Of a DNA stretch of 52,132 bases, positions 7,297 through 16,334 are shown in pieces (position 1 is the stretch's first letter; the number at the start of each line of letters is the position of its first letter). Source of the DNA: Piscirickettsiaceae bacterium CG07_land_8_20_14_0_80_44_28. GTDB lineage: Bacteria > Pseudomonadota > Gammaproteobacteria > Thiomicrospirales > Thiomicrospiraceae. The notes beneath the pieces were generated by a model. That model searched no databases. It was not told where the DNA came from and saw nothing but the letters and a program-made list of their open reading frames with translations. The position numbers and the translations under genes are program-made. The stretch covers positions 1-52,132 of the forward strand of contig PEWX01000114.1 of NCBI GenBank assembly GCA_002779995.1, written 5' to 3'.

Positions 7297-9654
7297 ATGA
7301 TCTCTCATTCAAAAAATTTTACCCGCTACCTGCTACTCAGTTATTTGTTTGTGCTGCTTTTAGTCACGGCGGGTGCGGGGGTTTTTATTCACTATGAACG
7401 ATCTCTAGCGAAATCGTTTACCAGCTACTCCCAAAATGCTGAATTGAAGTCGCATGTCGATAGTATTTTATTTTCCGCCAATCAACGCAGTATTTTATTG
7501 GTGCAAATGATAAATGCCCCCGATTTTTTTCAAGTCGATGCCCTTAATATGGAAATGCTCAAGCATGAGCAAACCGTCATTACGCATCTACAAAGCCTCA
7601 TCCAAAGCGTTGAAACAAAAAGCCAAGAAGAATATCTGCGCCAAGCCGGTATCGTCATGTCTTACAACCGCAAGATACAAACAGAAATTTATCAGCTTCT
7701 AATGGATGAAAAACAACACCAGGCTTTAGACCAATTGCTGCGCGTCGCCATTCCGGTTCAAGATAAGGTGCAACTGTTATTTAATCAACTGAAAAACAGC
7801 TATGAAAGTCGCGTTAGCCAATCAAAAGAACAATTTTCAAATGCGATAAACGATATGATCAAAATGATCTTTATCGTCTCCATTCCCATTATTATAAGCC
7901 TATTAGTCATTGCCACCTTAACCACTCGACGTTTAAACGCTTTTGCTAAGAATCAACAAGCCATTTTAGACTCTTTAGAGGAGCGAGTTAAGGAACGAAC
8001 GAACGCCCTATTACTCGATCACAATTTACTACAAAACTTAAATGAAGCCATTGGTATCTTTGACCATCATGACCAACTGCACCTAACCAATAAGAAACTG
8101 GATGACCTGGCTAAGGTTTGCGATACTCCTAAAAATGGTACCGTTTGGCAATTACTGATGTGCCTTTTTAACGATGTCGATATCGGGCATATTAAGTATC
8201 ATTTAAAGCATAAACAGGCTTGGCGTGGCGAAGCGACTTTGAGCCAATCAGCAGATAGCGTTTATATGATTGATATTGCTAATATCAATGATCCTAGCTT
8301 ACCAAACAGCTACCTTTCAATTTCCTTAACCGATATTTCTGACTTAAAATCCACCCAGCGCCAGTTGGAGCATACTTCTCATTACGACTCAGTAACACAA
8401 CTCCCGAACCGTTACTTCTTCAATGTCACCTTAGACCGTTTGCTAAGGGAAACACCCAAACAGCCACTGCATCTTATCTATATCGACTTGAATGATTTTA
8501 AATGGGTCAACGACCATCTCGGCCATGCGGCTGGGGATGAATTTCTATTCAATGTGGGGGTTCAGTTTAAGAAGGTCTTGCCGAACAGCGCCTTTATTGC
8601 CCGTTTAGGCGGCGATGAGTTCGCAGTTTTATTACCTGGGCACTTTGAGGTAAGCGAGCTAACCAAGTTATGCAAAAACCTTTTAAAAACATTAGAAAAG
8701 GTCAATGAGCATCAATCCACCCATCAAGTTGGCTGTAGCATGGGCGTGGCATCTTATCCGATTCATGCTGAATCCGCTGAAGATTTAGTCCATAAAGCGG
8801 ACTATGCGATGTATTCGGCTAAGGACAGTGAAAACGGCCATTACTGTATTTTTACCGATCAAATGAAAAAGGCTTTACTGGATCTCCGAGAGATTGAAAT
8901 TAACTTACATCGAGCAGTTAAAAATGCCGAGTTTGAGGTCTATTATCAACCCCAATACAGCTTGCATAACCTAAAATTGGTGGGAGCGGAAGCCTTGGTG
9001 CGCTGGCCAACACCCGAACGCATGATTTCACCTGTCGAGTTTATACCACTGGCGGAACGCTTTGGACTGATCAATCAAATTGGTACCTTGGTGATGCAAA
9101 AGGCCATTCATCAGCTGCAACAATGGCAGACAATCGCCAAACCCCTGCCAAGAATTGCCATTAATGTTTCTGCCTCTCAGTTATTAATGGGCGACTTTGG
9201 CGATTTGGTTGAACGGATTTTAGCTAGCAATCAATTAATGCCCAGTCAAGTTGACGTTGAAATTACCGAATCAGTTATGATGAAAAATTTTGAGTTAAAT
9301 GGGGAAAATGAGGGCAGCTGTTTAAGCCGCTTACAACACAAAGGCCTCGAAATCTCAATTGATGACTTTGGCACCGGCTATTCTTCTTTGGCCTATATCA
9401 AGCACCTGAATGTTGACCGAATTAAAATAGATAAGAGCTTTATTGACGATATTGCCACGCAAAGTGAAGCCAGATCAATTGTCAGTGCCATTATTGAAAT
9501 GGGGCACAGCTTGGGGCTTAAAGTGCTGGCCGAAGGCATTGAAACCCCAAATCAACTGGATATTCTCAAAAAATTGGGCTGTGATGAGGGGCAAGGTTAT
9601 TTATTCAGCCGACCGCTGCCAGCCAAAGAGTTTGAGCAGAAATGCTTGGCATAA
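7297..9654 (+). CDS. membrane-anchored GGDEF-EAL cyclic di-GMP enzyme
   Basis: A 785-residue protein. An N-terminal membrane helix (about 12-33) and a second one (about 187-209) flank a periplasmic, mostly helical sensor region. A short coiled coil and a PAS-like segment (about 235-350) follow. The GGDEF domain has an intact signature 'GGDEF' at 438-442. The EAL domain has 'EALVRW' from about residue 565, 'DDFGTGYSS', 'KIDKSFI' and 'EGIE'. Both domains keep their catalytic signatures, so it could make cyclic di-GMP, degrade it, or switch between the two; sequence alone does not decide. It ends 3 bases before the convergent DUF2063 gene. The periplasmic ligand is unknown. Confidence 0.92.
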   Translation: MISHSKNFTRYLLLSYLFVLLLVTAGAGVFIHYERSLAKSFTSYSQNAELKSHVDSILFSANQRSILLVQMINAPDFFQVDALNMEMLKHEQTVITHLQSLIQSVETKSQEEYLRQAGIVMSYNRKIQTEIYQLLMDEKQHQALDQLLRVAIPVQDKVQLLFNQLKNSYESRVSQSKEQFSNAINDMIKMIFIVSIPIIISLLVIATLTTRRLNAFAKNQQAILDSLEERVKERTNALLLDHNLLQNLNEAIGIFDHHDQLHLTNKKLDDLAKVCDTPKNGTVWQLLMCLFNDVDIGHIKYHLKHKQAWRGEATLSQSADSVYMIDIANINDPSLPNSYLSISLTDISDLKSTQRQLEHTSHYDSVTQLPNRYFFNVTLDRLLRETPKQPLHLIYIDLNDFKWVNDHLGHAAGDEFLFNVGVQFKKVLPNSAFIARLGGDEFAVLLPGHFEVSELTKLCKNLLKTLEKVNEHQSTHQVGCSMGVASYPIHAESAEDLVHKADYAMYSAKDSENGHYCIFTDQMKKALLDLREIEINLHRAVKNAEFEVYYQPQYSLHNLKLVGAEALVRWPTPERMISPVEFIPLAERFGLINQIGTLVMQKAIHQLQQWQTIAKPLPRIAINVSASQLLMGDFGDLVERILASNQLMPSQVDVEITESVMMKNFELNGENEGSCLSRLQHKGLEISIDDFGTGYSSLAYIKHLNVDRIKIDKSFIDDIATQSEARSIVSAIIEMGHSLGLKVLAEGIETPNQLDILKKLGCDEGQGYLFSRPLPAKEFEQKCLA

Positions 9655-9657
9655 CTT

Positions 9658-10494
9658 TTATGGCAAGGGGTGAGGAATCAACACCTGTTGTTGTAACAAG
9701 CCATCAAGCGCCGGCAAGGCCAATTCTGCCAAGGTGGTCGCTGGCTGTTGCATTGTCTCGGCCATCTCTGCAATCACATCTTTAATGGGGTCTGACCCCT
9801 TTTCTTCTTTAATGGGGTCTGACCCCTTTTCTTCTAAACGTGTTAATAAGTCATAGAGCAAGGGCGTCAGTGCCATAAACTGCACTTGATCGTTCACATC
9901 TCGATAAGCCAATAAAGTGGTCAGCGTTTCGGGTTGCTCAGGGTTGGCATTTTCGGCACTGATTTGATCAACAGGCCATTGATAGGCTAACGGAATAGCC
10001 ACCGGCGATAAACGATAACCACTTTGCAGATTGGCTTGAGGCGGCGATACTAAATAAATGCCTTCTTGTTCATCAACCAACAATGCCAATTCAATCCATT
10101 CATAATGCGCCAGCTCTAGTAAATATGGAGGGTCATCATCGCGTGGCTGATAGTCCGCTTGCAAAAATAATAAGAACTCTTGCCCTACTTCATGGAACAA
10201 CGGGGTTCGCGCCTTATGTTTTTGCATATATTCTCGAATCAACTCTAACCAGCGTGTTTCACCCAACACCGAATAGGTAACGGGAAACAAGTTACTAAAG
10301 AAACTATTGACATTATTGAAGAATAATTGCTCATAAGCGGCTAGGCGTCTGGGCTCTATTTCGAGCGCTATTTTACCCAGGCCTGGGTGTTTTTGCGGCC
10401 GATAAGGCTGGTTTTGCGGGTCACGAATATGGGCGGCAAAGAGCGTTTGTAATTGCTGAAAGCGCGGTAAGTCGGTAAATGTGGTGCTAGACAT
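9658..10494 (-). CDS. hvfC: DUF2063 family protein (HvfC/BufC-like partner of DUF692)
   Basis: A 278-residue protein with the DUF2063 layout: 'RFQQLQTLFAAHIRDP' at the N-terminus, 'AYEQLFFNNVNSFFSNLFPVTYSVLG' and 'PPYLLELAHYEWIEL'. DUF2063 proteins are encoded beside DUF692 enzymes and are thought to help present the peptide substrate. Its start overlaps the DUF692 stop by 8 bases, so the two are translationally coupled. Residues 221-238 are an in-frame 9-residue duplication (KGSDPIKEE type) encoded by two 27-base repeats that carry GGGGTCTGACCCC. A CCAGGCCTGG repeat lies near the N-terminal coding part. The 'DNA-binding' label often given to this family is not supported by anything seen here. 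Confidence 0.8.
   Translation of the reverse strand: MSSTTFTDLPRFQQLQTLFAAHIRDPQNQPYRPQKHPGLGKIALEIEPRRLAAYEQLFFNNVNSFFSNLFPVTYSVLGETRWLELIREYMQKHKARTPLFHEVGQEFLLFLQADYQPRDDDPPYLLELAHYEWIELALLVDEQEGIYLVSPPQANLQSGYRLSPVAIPLAYQWPVDQISAENANPEQPETLTTLLAYRDVNDQVQFMALTPLLYDLLTRLEEKGSDPIKEEKGSDPIKDVIAEMAETMQQPATTLAELALPALDGLLQQQVLIPHPLP
9781..9834. repeat. two tandem 27-bp units, each with the palindrome GGGGTCTGACCCC, inside a gene
   Basis: Exact 27-base units at 9781-9807 and 9808-9834. Each contains GGGGTCTGACCCC (9787-9799 and 9814-9826). Because 27 is divisible by three, the reading frame of the DUF2063 gene is kept. The motif is related to the triplet repeat at 143-179. Confidence 0.92.
10377..10386. 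repeat. CCAGGCCTGG iterated palindrome
   Basis: Perfect core extended to CCCAGGCCTGGG with a T-run (GTGTTTTT) on the right. It lies inside the DUF2063 gene, encoding 'HPGLGK' on the minus strand. Confidence 0.88.
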
Positions 10495-11347
10495 CTTGTG
10501 CTCCCCGAGTGCGTTGACTTTGACGAATTTGATTCATTTCCGACTGCAATTCTGCAAGCGGTGGAATATTAAAATCGCGCTCTAGCAAAGTCGGTTGAAT
10601 GCCATGCGCTGCGTAGGTTTGATCTAACAAGTCCCAAACCACGGGTTTGACAGCTTCGCCATGGGTATCAATTTTTAAGTCGTCCGCTTCATCAAAGTGC
10701 CCTGCCATGTGCAAATACATCAACCGTTCCGTGGGCATGGTTTCAATAAAGGCCAAAGGATCATATTGCTGATGATTAATGCTGTTAACAAAGGTATTGT
10801 TGACATCCAATAACAGCCCACAATCGGCTTCTGAGACCACCGCATTGATAAATTCGACTTCCGAGAGCTCATTGGTGGGCAACGCATAAAAAGAGACATT
10901 TTCCACCCCGATCGGCTGCTCTAATAAATCTTGTACTCTTTGAATCCGTTTTGCAACATAGTCTACCGCTTCTTCGGTAAACGGAATCGGCATCAAATCA
11001 TACAAATGGCCAGAATCCCCGCAATAGCTTAAATGTTCGGTATAAAGCGGCACTTGATGGGTTTTAAAAAACGCTTTTAGTTCCAGAATGAAAGTCTCAT
11101 CCAGTGGATGTGGGCCGCCGATATCAAGGGATAAACCATGACACACCAATGGATAACGCTCGGAAAGCTGTCGCAAAGCCCGACCTTGTCGGCCACCAAA
11201 ATGCAGCCAATTTTCAGGCGCGACTTCCAAAAAATCCACCACAAAATCGGGTGTATTGAGCAGCTCATCAAAAAAATCTCGCCTTAATCCCAAACCGACC
11301 CCTTGGACTTTTGGGCTGGCAAAACGGGGCGCTATTGAGTGTGACAT
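10487..11347 (-). CDS. hvfB: DUF692 multinuclear non-heme iron oxidase (MNIO; HvfB/BufB-like)
   Basis: A 286-residue TIM-barrel protein of the DUF692 family: 'GLGLRRDFFDELL', 'VDFLEVAPENW', 'LVCHGLSLDIGGPHPLD', 'YTEHLSYCG', 'PIGVENVSFYA', 'LLLDVNNTFVN', 'YLHMAGHF'. The His, Asp, Glu and Asn residues in these motifs are the iron ligands and active-site residues of the family. Members modify cysteines in ribosomally made peptides, for example methanobactin and copper-binding bufferins. I start at 11347, where AGGGA precedes the ATG; a start at 11404 would add 19 atypical residues. It lies 90 bases downstream of cusA on the same strand. No adjacent DUF2282-type (HvfA/BufA) precursor is seen. The only Cys-rich exported protein nearby is at 17904-18266. 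Confidence 0.85.
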   Translation of the reverse strand: MSHSIAPRFASPKVQGVGLGLRRDFFDELLNTPDFVVDFLEVAPENWLHFGGRQGRALRQLSERYPLVCHGLSLDIGGPHPLDETFILELKAFFKTHQVPLYTEHLSYCGDSGHLYDLMPIPFTEEAVDYVAKRIQRVQDLLEQPIGVENVSFYALPTNELSEVEFINAVVSEADCGLLLDVNNTFVNSINHQQYDPLAFIETMPTERLMYLHMAGHFDEADDLKIDTHGEAVKPVVWDLLDQTYAAHGIQPTLLERDFNIPPLAELQSEMNQIRQSQRTRGAQDV

Positions 11348-11437
11348 AATCCATTCCCTAATGACGATTATTAATCTTTGCGGTTGGCTGTCATTATAGG
11401 CCAACCCAAACAGAAATGCGATCCATACGCAGATGGG

Positions 11438-14400
11438 TTAAACGGTTTTAGCCGATGTCGTTGCCAGTTGCTGGTTAAACCGGGTGATTTCAGTGCGCTT
11501 GATCAGACTGTAAACCGCCGGCAGGACCACCAGCGTCAGCAAGACTGCACTGATCATGCCGCCGACCATCGGCGCCGCGATTCGGCTCATGACTTCTGAT
11601 CCGGTTCCCGATCCATACAGAATGGGCAGCAATCCGAGAATAATCACCGAAACGGTCATCATCACGGGGCGAACCCGCAACCCGGCTCCTTGTATGAGGG
11701 CTTGCTGATAAGCGGATGGCGAAATCGGTTGCCCAGAGTCGTGTGCCTTTTTCTTGAGTGCTTTCAGCGCTAAATTTAAATACACTAGCATGATCACACC
11801 AATTTCGACGGAAACCCCGGCAAGCGCAATAAAGCCAACCCCAACGGCAACGGAAAAGTTAAAGCCCTCTAAATAAATCAGCCAAAGCCCGCCAATCATC
11901 GCCATCGGCAGCGTGGTGATAATAACAGCCACTTCGCTAAAGGCTCTGAAGTTGAGATAAAGTAGCACAATAATAATCGCCAATGTCAGCGGTAGTACAT
12001 AACTTAATTTTTCTTTGGCTCGCTCCATATATTCATATTGCCCTGCCCAAGTCAGTGAATAACCAGCAGGCAGTTCCAGTTCGCGATCTAACACCGTTTT
12101 GGCCTGATTCACGTAACTGCCAACATCAATGTCTTCAATATCAATAAAGGTCCAGCCATTCAATCGGGCGTTTTCACTTTTTATGCCTGGTGGGCCATTT
12201 TCAATGCGAATATCTGCCACATCGCCCAAGGTAATATGCTGACCGTTTGGTGTGACGATGGGTAAGCGATCCAATTGTTTGGGAGAATCTCGATAATCTT
12301 GTGGATACCTGAGATTAACGGGATAACGCTCTTGCCCTTCTATCGTTTGCGTGACATTCATGCCGCCAATCGCAGTGGCAACGATTTGTTGAACATCGTC
12401 GATATTCATGCCAAAACGGCTGGCTTTTTCTCGTGCTATATCAATTTTAATATAACGTCCTCCTGCGACTCTTTCGGAATAAACCGAGGCGGTTCCCTCA
12501 AGGTTCGATAAGATTTTTTCAATGTCCTGACCCAGCGTTTGAATCACATTCAAGTCAGGCCCGGCCACTTTGATGCCAACGGGCGTTTTAATCCCTGTTG
12601 CCAGCATGTCAATGCGGGTTTTAATCGGCATCACCCAGGCATTGGTTACCCCGGGAAACTGAACAAGTTGGTCAAGTTCTTTTTTCAAATCTTCGCTGGT
12701 GAGGCCTTCACGCCATTGTGATCGAGGCTTTAACTGGATAAAGGTTTCAATCATGGTTAAGGGTGCGGGATCGGTCGCGGTTTCTGCTCGCCCCACTTTC
12801 CCAAACACATTTTGGACTTCCGGCAGGGTGCGAATCAGTTTATCGGTTTGCTGTAACAATTCGCGCGCCTTACCAATGGAGATGCCAGGATAGGTGGTTG
12901 GCATATACATTAAATCGCCCTCGTCTAAGGGCGGAATAAATTCACTGCCGATTTTATCGACGGGGTAAAAGCCCAATACCGTGACAACGACTGCGCCCAG
13001 CAGCGTCATTTTAGGGAACTTTAATGCCCGTTTGAGCACGGGCAGATACATTGCAACCAACAATCGGTTGAGGGGATTCTTTTTTTCCGGCGTCACTTTG
13101 CCTCTGATAAAATACCCCATTAACACCGGGATCAAGGTAACGGCCAGACCAGCCGCCGCGGCCATGGCATAGGTTTTGGTAAACGCCAAAGGTGCGAACA
13201 TGCGACCTTCTTGCGCTTCCAAAATAAACACGGGTAAAAAAGAAACGGTGATAATCAGCAAACTGAAGAAAAGCGCGGGGCCCACTTCAGCGGCAGATTC
13301 CGCAACGACTTGCCAGCGGTTTTCATTGGTCAGCGGGGTTTTTTCCATGTGTTTATGCAGATTTTCAATCATCACGATGGCGCCATCCACCATAGCGCCG
13401 ATGGCAATGGCAATCCCCCCTAATGACATAATATTGGCATTAATGCCTTGTGCATACATCACCATAAAGGAAACCAAAATTCCCAATGGTAGGGTAATGA
13501 CAGCGACGAGCGAAGACCTGATATGGAATAGAAAAGCCACACAAACTAAGGTCACCACCGCCAGCTCTTCGAGCAGTTTCGTCCAAAGATTTTCGACTGC
13601 GCGCTCAATCAGCCCGGAACGATCATAAACAGGAACAATCTCAACGCCATCCGGTAATGATTTTTTGAGTGAATCGATTTTTTCTTTGATGCCTTGAATG
13701 GTTTTTTGAGCATTTTCACCATAGCGCATTACCACGACGCCACCAACCACTTCGCCTTCGCCATTGAGTTCGGCAACCCCACGGCGCATTTGCGGCCCTA
13801 TATTCACCTCAGCCACATCCCCAATCGTCAGTGGAACGCCCCGCTCATTGGTTCCCAGCGGAATGCTTTGAATATCGGACACCGATTGAATATAACCGGT
13901 AGCGGTTACCATATACTCTGCTTCAGCCATTTCTAAAACAGAAGCGCCCATTTCTGCATTACCCCGCTTGAGTGCTGTCTGAATATGACTTAACGGGAGG
14001 TTATAGGCACGAAGTTTATTGGGATCAACCTGCACCTGATATTGCTTTACCATGCCACCAATCGCGGCAACTTCAGAAACGCCGTCTACGGTCTGCAATT
14101 CATATTTCAAAAACCAATCTTGAATCGACCTTAATTGACTCAAATCATGCTGACCTGTCTTATCCATCAAAGCATAAATATAAACCCAGCCCACCCCTGT
14201 TGCATCGGGGCCCAATTCAGGCCTGGCCGATTCTGGTAGGCTGGAGGCGGCTTGATTCAAATATTCTAGCACCCGACTTCGAGCCCAATAGAGATCGGTA
14301 TCATCGTCAAAAATAATGTATACATAGGAATCCCCAAAGAAAGAATACCCCCGAACTGTTTGTGCGCCGGGTACCGATAACATAGCAGTGGTTAAAGGAA

Positions 14401-14602
14401 AGGTCACCTGATCTTGAACCACTTGCGGGGCTTGGCCAGGATAACTGGTTTTCACAATCACTTGGACGTCTGATAAATCTGGCAAGGCATCCACAGGGGT
14501 ATTTTTAACGGCAAACAAACCGCCAAAGGCAATGATAACGGTGACTAAAAGCACTAAAAAGCGATTAACCACCGACCAACGAATAATGGATTCAATCATC
14601 AC
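11438..14602 (-). CDS. cusA: CusA/CzcA-type heavy-metal RND efflux pump
   Basis: A 1054-residue inner-membrane pump. It starts 'MIESIIRWSVVNRFLV' and has two sets of membrane helices around two large periplasmic loops. Heavy-metal RND hallmarks include 'PVDALPDLSDVQV', 'GAMVDGAIVMIEN' (TM4, with the proton-relay Asp) and 'GKVGRAETATDPAPL', typical of the Cu(I)/Ag(I) CusA branch. Periplasmic Met residues, as in 'LMYMPTTYPG', fit Cu/Ag transport. The pump takes metal from the periplasm or inner-membrane face and drives it through CusC with the proton gradient. Its start overlaps the cusB stop (ATGA). The 90 bases to the DUF692 gene hold no clear terminator, so read-through is likely. Confidence 0.93.
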   Translation of the reverse strand: MMIESIIRWSVVNRFLVLLVTVIIAFGGLFAVKNTPVDALPDLSDVQVIVKTSYPGQAPQVVQDQVTFPLTTAMLSVPGAQTVRGYSFFGDSYVYIIFDDDTDLYWARSRVLEYLNQAASSLPESARPELGPDATGVGWVYIYALMDKTGQHDLSQLRSIQDWFLKYELQTVDGVSEVAAIGGMVKQYQVQVDPNKLRAYNLPLSHIQTALKRGNAEMGASVLEMAEAEYMVTATGYIQSVSDIQSIPLGTNERGVPLTIGDVAEVNIGPQMRRGVAELNGEGEVVGGVVVMRYGENAQKTIQGIKEKIDSLKKSLPDGVEIVPVYDRSGLIERAVENLWTKLLEELAVVTLVCVAFLFHIRSSLVAVITLPLGILVSFMVMYAQGINANIMSLGGIAIAIGAMVDGAIVMIENLHKHMEKTPLTNENRWQVVAESAAEVGPALFFSLLIITVSFLPVFILEAQEGRMFAPLAFTKTYAMAAAAGLAVTLIPVLMGYFIRGKVTPEKKNPLNRLLVAMYLPVLKRALKFPKMTLLGAVVVTVLGFYPVDKIGSEFIPPLDEGDLMYMPTTYPGISIGKARELLQQTDKLIRTLPEVQNVFGKVGRAETATDPAPLTMIETFIQLKPRSQWREGLTSEDLKKELDQLVQFPGVTNAWVMPIKTRIDMLATGIKTPVGIKVAGPDLNVIQTLGQDIEKILSNLEGTASVYSERVAGGRYIKIDIAREKASRFGMNIDDVQQIVATAIGGMNVTQTIEGQERYPVNLRYPQDYRDSPKQLDRLPIVTPNGQHITLGDVADIRIENGPPGIKSENARLNGWTFIDIEDIDVGSYVNQAKTVLDRELELPAGYSLTWAGQYEYMERAKEKLSYVLPLTLAIIIVLLYLNFRAFSEVAVIITTLPMAMIGGLWLIYLEGFNFSVAVGVGFIALAGVSVEIGVIMLVYLNLALKALKKKAHDSGQPISPSAYQQALIQGAGLRVRPVMMTVSVIILGLLPILYGSGTGSEVMSRIAAPMVGGMISAVLLTLVVLPAVYSLIKRTEITRFNQQLATTSAKTV

Positions 14603-16332
14603 TCACCTCCCATATCATGACTGGAATGGTCAGCGGTTTGAGGCATCGAAGGACGAGGTGAAATGTCGGTAATTACTAAATCCTCACGAACCTCAAAGCT
14701 AAAGACGATTTCATCGCCTACTGTTAGGTTAGCCAAATTGATCGCCTGATCTAACATAAAGTCCAGTGTGGCTGCGGCTCGGTTCCATTTCTCAATCGGC
14801 TCTCGGGCTATCGTCAATACACGAGTTTGCTCATTAATCGCTTCAATAACCCCTTCCACAGTCGCCGTTGGATATGAAGGTTCTGAAAGAAGATGCAATG
14901 CGCTTATTTCATAATTCCCTTGTTCAGTCTGGATGATCTGAAATTCAATCGTTTGCCCTTTTGCAAGCGCATTGAGATCAACCTGATCAGCAACCGTAAA
15001 ATCCATTGTCATCTCAGGCCAACCCCATTCTGGTACAGGCACATGGCTAATATTAATCATGCCATGATCGACCATAATGCTGTTGACTTGACCTTCTGTC
15101 CACACTGAATCGGGCATTGTTTTAGGTGTCATACGCTTAAAGTCAGAGGTTTTACTGGATTCAGAATCAATCAAGAAGTGTGCAGAGGTGACAACCTGAT
15201 CCCCTTCATTGAGACCTTCCAATATCTCGATGCTTTGACTGCCAATATGCCCCAAAGTCACGGCGATGGATTTAAACTGACCTTCGCCTAAAGCTATGAC
15301 AACCCGATCTTGTTTACCCGTGCGAATAACGGCTTCTTTTGGCACTGAAATCATTTTCTCTTTTGGGCTTAATTGAATGGCTATTTGAGCAAACATATTG
15401 GGTTTGAGGTGATGTTGTGCATTTTCAAATTTCAATCGAATACGTAAGGTTCGTGTTTTTGGATTCAGTGTTGGATAAACATAATCGACCACACCTGTCC
15501 ATTGTTGACCGGGTAGAGCGTCTAATGTCATCGTGACTGGCAGTCCTGCTTCGATCAAAGCGATATCTCGCTCATACACTTCCGCTTCAACCCAAACCTG
15601 ATCTAGCTGGCCAATACTCATTAAGGTATTGCCAGGTTTGACATAGAACCCTTCTCTGATTTCAAGTTTATGGATGACACCCGATTGCGGCGCAAAAAAT
15701 GTAATGTTTTGTTGAACTTTTTGTTTTGATTGCAGCTCACGAATGAATTCAGTTGACAATTGCAGTGATTTTAACCGCTCTTTAGAAGCGTTCACCAGTG
15801 AGCGATTGCCCCGTTTTAAGGCGATCAAAAATTCTTCCTGTGCATTCACCAGTTCTGGAGAATACAGTGAATAAAGCGGCTGCCCTTTTTTGACGCGATT
15901 ACCCGCTGTTTTGACAGACAGTTTGTCGATCCAGCCGGAAACCCTAGGGTGGATATGTACTAGTTTGTCTTCATCAAACTGAACATAACCAACGGTTATA
16001 ATCTCTGAAGGCATGACTTTCAGTTCAACGGGAGTGGTTGTGACACCGAGGTTATTCACCACCGTTGGGGAAATGGTAATGGTTCCACCCCCTTCTTCAC
16101 CCGATGCATTCGCTTCTTCATAAACAGGAACAAGATCCATTCCCATCGGGGATTGTCCAGGTTGATCTCGGCGGTAGTTAGCGTCCATTGGCGCAACCCA
16201 GTAAAGCGGTTTTTTTTCTTCAAGTTGCGTCTCATCGGTGCCTAAAACGCCTGTCTGCTGAAGCGCACTTAAACTTAAAGCACCCAATAGCGTGCCAATG
16301 ACCAACACGATGATCGTTTTCATATTAGACAT
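14599..16332 (-). CDS. cusB: CusB-type periplasmic adaptor with an HMBD and two C-terminal CusF-like domains
   Basis: A 577-residue membrane-fusion protein. An N-terminal signal anchor (about 4-24) is followed by a heavy-metal-binding domain at 44-71 (YWVAPMD...SPMGMDLVPVY), then lipoyl/barrel and helical hairpin regions typical of CusB. A CusF-like OB domain at about 410-480 carries Trp436/Trp438 and Met441/Met443 in 'EWGWPEMTMDF', the cation-pi/thioether Cu(I) site of CusF. A second CusF-like domain follows (about 495-565), in which the site reads 'KWNRAAATLDFM' and lacks the paired Met, so it is probably degenerate. CusF is usually a separate chaperone. The start has GGAG nearby and lies 2 bases after the cusC stop. 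Confidence 0.9.
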   Translation of the reverse strand: MSNMKTIIVLVIGTLLGALSLSALQQTGVLGTDETQLEEKKPLYWVAPMDANYRRDQPGQSPMGMDLVPVYEEANASGEEGGGTITISPTVVNNLGVTTTPVELKVMPSEIITVGYVQFDEDKLVHIHPRVSGWIDKLSVKTAGNRVKKGQPLYSLYSPELVNAQEEFLIALKRGNRSLVNASKERLKSLQLSTEFIRELQSKQKVQQNITFFAPQSGVIHKLEIREGFYVKPGNTLMSIGQLDQVWVEAEVYERDIALIEAGLPVTMTLDALPGQQWTGVVDYVYPTLNPKTRTLRIRLKFENAQHHLKPNMFAQIAIQLSPKEKMISVPKEAVIRTGKQDRVVIALGEGQFKSIAVTLGHIGSQSIEILEGLNEGDQVVTSAHFLIDSESSKTSDFKRMTPKTMPDSVWTEGQVNSIMVDHGMINISHVPVPEWGWPEMTMDFTVADQVDLNALAKGQTIEFQIIQTEQGNYEISALHLLSEPSYPTATVEGVIEAINEQTRVLTIAREPIEKWNRAAATLDFMLDQAINLANLTVGDEIVFSFEVREDLVITDISPRPSMPQTADHSSHDMGGE

Positions 16333-16334
16333 GA

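Noticed and set aside
10487-11347. DUF692 protein as a sugar isomerase
   Set aside because: The TIM-barrel fold is shared, but the sequence motifs and the DUF2063 partner identify the MNIO family.
13176-13628. A 150-codon open frame on the plus strand inside cusA
   Set aside because: It is antisense to a strongly conserved RND pump, has no ribosome site and its composition is that of a shadow frame.
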